DNA from: Bacteroidota bacterium
GTDB lineage: Bacteria > Bacteroidota > Bacteroidia > Flavobacteriales > Flavobacteriaceae
Assembly (NCBI GenBank): GCA_022560715.1
Contig: JADFSQ010000013.1
Coordinates: 1-15,792, forward strand
Reading direction: 5' to 3'
DNA length: 15,792 bases
Shown: positions 13,961-15,792 of the stretch, one piece after another
Position numbering within the stretch: position 1 is the first letter of the stretch
Layout: each line of letters opens with the position of its first letter
The notes under the pieces: model-generated
Database searches by the model: none
Told to the model about the DNA's origin: nothing
Seen by the model: only the letters and a program-made list of their open reading frames with translations
Program-made: the position numbers and the translations under genes

Positions 13961-14851
13961 TTATTCAAATAAGTTAGAAGACAAGTAACGATCTCCTCTA
14001 TCGCAAATAATAGTAACAATAACACCTTGATCTAATTTCTCGGCTAATTTTAAAGCACTTGCTACTGCTCCACCACTACTCATACCAGCAAAAACACCTT
14101 CTTCTTTTGCCAAACGGCGTGTCATTGTTATAGCCTCTTCTTCGCTTACTTCAATAATTTCATCTACTTTTGATCTGTCGAAGAATTTAGGTACATATTC
14201 TGGAGACCATTTTCTTATACCTGGAATTTTAGAACCATCGTCCGGTTGCGCCCCAACTATAATTATATTTTTGTTTTTTTCTTTCAAATATGTTGAAACT
14301 CCCATTATTGTACCTGTAGTTCCCATAGCCGAAACAAAATGAGTTATTTTACCATGCGTGTCTTTCCAAATTTCTGGCCCTGTAGTTTTGTAATGTGCTT
14401 TCCAATTGTCATCGTTTTCAAATTGATTTAACAAGGTATATCCTTTTTTGTCTCTAAGCTCAAACGCTAAATCTCTTGATGCTTCAATACCTCTGTCCGA
14501 AGATGTTAAAATCACTTCAGCACCAAAAGCACGCATCGTTTTTACACGTTCTACTGTAGAATTATCTGGCATTATCAAAATCATTTTTAAGCCTAAAAGT
14601 TGTGCAATAAATGCTAAAGCAATTCCTGTGTTTCCGCTTGTGGCTTCTACCAGAATACTTCCTTTTTTTATATCGCCTCGTTTTAAAGCTTCATTAATCA
14701 TATTGAAAGCAGGTCTGTCTTTAACGCTTCCACCTGGATTATCCCCTTCTAATTTCAAAAAAAGTCTAACGTTTTTATTTTGGATTATATTAGTGACTTC
14801 AATTAAAGGCGTATTCCCAATTTGATCTGTTATGCGTTTACTAAATTCCAT
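13961..14851 (-). CDS. cysM: O-acetylserine sulfhydrylase (cysteine synthase), CysM-like
   Basis: 296 residues, a fold type II PLP enzyme that makes cysteine from O-acetylserine and sulfide or thiosulfate. The PLP lysine is K44 in NPGGSVKDRPAF, and TSGNTG (71-76) binds the substrate carboxylate. MPDNSTVERVKTMRAFGAE, THFVSAMGTTGTIMGVS, SSGGAVASAL and the terminal CDRGDRYLSSNLF match CysM of E. coli more closely than CysK, including the DRGDRYL ending, so thiosulfate use is possible but not proven. The ATG lies inside the last codons of cysE (11-base overlap), right after a run of eight A, so the two are translationally coupled. There is no obvious terminator between it and the methionine promoter/riboswitch region. 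Confidence 0.92.
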   Translation of the reverse strand: MEFSKRITDQIGNTPLIEVTNIIQNKNVRLFLKLEGDNPGGSVKDRPAFNMINEALKRGDIKKGSILVEATSGNTGIALAFIAQLLGLKMILIMPDNSTVERVKTMRAFGAEVILTSSDRGIEASRDLAFELRDKKGYTLLNQFENDDNWKAHYKTTGPEIWKDTHGKITHFVSAMGTTGTIMGVSTYLKEKNKNIIIVGAQPDDGSKIPGIRKWSPEYVPKFFDRSKVDEIIEVSEEEAITMTRRLAKEEGVFAGMSSGGAVASALKLAEKLDQGVIVTIICDRGDRYLSSNLFE

Positions 14852-15605
14852 TTTTTTTAGTACTAATTTTAATTTCAGTTTGATAGGTTACCAGAGAATT
14901 TTCCGGAACTGACCTTGTAATCCAAACATTTGCTCCTATTGTACTGTTTGCACCAATAGTAATATTGCCTCCTAAAATAGTAGCATTTGCATAAATGGTA
15001 ACATTGTCTTCAATGGTTGGATGCCTTTTAGTAGATGACATGCTTTTTTTAACCTTAATACCTCCCAAGGTAACGCCTTGAAATATTTTTACATTGTTTT
15101 TTATGATTGAAGTTTCTCCAATCACAATACCTGTTCCATGATCCACAAAAAATGAGTCTCCAATGGTTGCTCCGGGATGAATATCGATTCCAGTAACACC
15201 ATGTGCATGCTCACTCATCATTCTTGGTAAAATTGGTATTTGTAATTCATACAATTTGTGACTTAAACGGTAAATGGCAATGGCATAAAATCCAGGGCTC
15301 GCTAAATATACTTCTTCCAGACTTTTTGTTGCCGGATCATTTTTTTCTATTGCAATCGCATCAAGGTCCAGCTTTTTTCTGATATCTATAAATTGACTTT
15401 TAAAAATCTCCCAAATTGTCTCTCCTTTTTCTATGGAAAGCTTTTTAGTAATTTCCAAAAAGGTATTCTTTAAAAATTTTAATTCGTCTTCGTGCTGTTC
15501 ATCAATCAACGCATAAAATAATCGTTTCGTAAACGTTTTAATAGTATCTTTTAATCGAACATTATATTTTTTAAAACTCATTTCTTTATCTAATAGTAAA
15601 TTCAT
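14841..15605 (-). CDS. cysE: Serine O-acetyltransferase
   Basis: 254 residues from the ATG at 15605 (a TTG two codons earlier is less likely). It acetylates serine with acetyl-CoA to give O-acetylserine for the adjacent cysM. The N-terminal ~120 residues are helical. From about residue 139 there is a left-handed beta-helix of hexapeptide repeats: GIDIHPGATIGDSFFVDHG, GIVIGETSIIKNNVKIFQG and TILGGNITIGANSTIGANVW. D141 and H156 correspond to the catalytic pair of E. coli CysE (D143, H158). The N-terminal part is long, as in the EpsC-type enzymes. The last residue is isoleucine (KKNGI), like the CysE tail that inserts into the active site of CysK, so a cysteine synthase complex is plausible. Confidence 0.94.
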   Translation of the reverse strand: MNLLLDKEMSFKKYNVRLKDTIKTFTKRLFYALIDEQHEDELKFLKNTFLEITKKLSIEKGETIWEIFKSQFIDIRKKLDLDAIAIEKNDPATKSLEEVYLASPGFYAIAIYRLSHKLYELQIPILPRMMSEHAHGVTGIDIHPGATIGDSFFVDHGTGIVIGETSIIKNNVKIFQGVTLGGIKVKKSMSSTKRHPTIEDNVTIYANATILGGNITIGANSTIGANVWITRSVPENSLVTYQTEIKISTKKNGI

Positions 15606-15696
15606 ACTCAACCAATATTAACTGTTTTTTGAACAATAGTCGTAAGATTAATGAATAATTAACAGTAAAATGAAGAATCCTATATATTAAATATGA

Positions 15697-15792
15697 TTAT
15701 GACTCTGTTAGTAATCCTTTGGTGAGTTTATTTAGCTTTGTAACTTTTGCAGCAAAGTCTCCTTTAATTTCTTTTCTAAACTGATTTAAATT
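15697..15792 (-). CDS. C-terminal fragment of an unidentified protein
   Basis: The minus strand is open from the window edge to a TAA at 15697-15699, giving 31 residues ending KVTKLNKLTKGLLTES. The fragment is basic and probably helical, and its codon use resembles that of its neighbours. It ends 91 bases before cysE in the same direction. I do not recognise it and cannot say whether it is co-transcribed with cysE. A chance open frame of this length is possible, but the composition looks coding. Confidence 0.5.
   Translation of the reverse strand, partial: NLNQFRKEIKGDFAAKVTKLNKLTKGLLTES

Noticed and set aside
1..15792. A new defence, mobile or secondary-metabolite system
   Set aside because: All recognisable genes are core metabolism, translation or envelope genes; the only unidentified ones are a small secreted protein and a 31-residue tail.

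Overview
This window comes from a low-GC member of the Bacteroidota, almost certainly family Flavobacteriaceae. The signs are a DAHP synthase with a C-terminal chorismate mutase, a two-gene MetH, a head GIN lipoprotein, promoter-like boxes of the TTG/TAnnTTTG type, and short palindromic repeats of kinds I remember from flavobacterial genomes. All genes are on the minus strand except one small + strand gene. The window reads as biosynthetic and housekeeping DNA. I see no phage, CRISPR, toxin-antitoxin, secretion or defence system.

Layout by coordinate. 1-1660 (minus): rsgA, dtd and the start of a MazG-like pyrophosphohydrolase gene, a ribosome-assembly and quality-control group. 1747-2202 (plus): a lone secreted DUF4177-like protein, closed by a strong two-way terminator. 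2251-6405 (minus): an aromatic amino acid operon in the order pheA, aminotransferase, tyrA, DAHP synthase/chorismate mutase. The fused enzyme supplies prephenate, PheA and TyrA split it towards Phe and Tyr, and the aminotransferase can finish both branches. 6730-8570 (minus): a PagL-like outer-membrane deacylase gene overlapping a lipoprotein gene, with a good promoter upstream and a terminator downstream. 8876-13711 (minus): the methionine operon metH (homocysteine half), metH (remaining domains), metF, preceded by a clear SAM-I (S-box) riboswitch at 13764-13881. 13961-15605 (minus): cysE and cysM, overlapping, making cysteine. 15697-15792: the tail of an unidentified gene.

From cysE through metF the right half is a serine-to-cysteine and homocysteine-to-methionine block. 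Only the methionine part sits behind the riboswitch.

The most unusual layer is non-coding. Every spacer longer than a few bases between co-directional genes of one operon carries short palindromic or tandem repeats (625-717, 3351-3454, 4321-4422, 9839-9909, 12668-12707), while junctions that overlap or abut carry none. Three 20-nt hairpins (3351, 9839, 9890) share one form, 7 bp plus a GAA(A/G) loop plus TC, and differ by fully compensated base-pair changes. Another dispersed repeat appears to have landed in frame inside metH (10561-10582). Repeat-derived open frame also falsely lengthens the N-termini of tyrA and metH, so I moved those starts inward.
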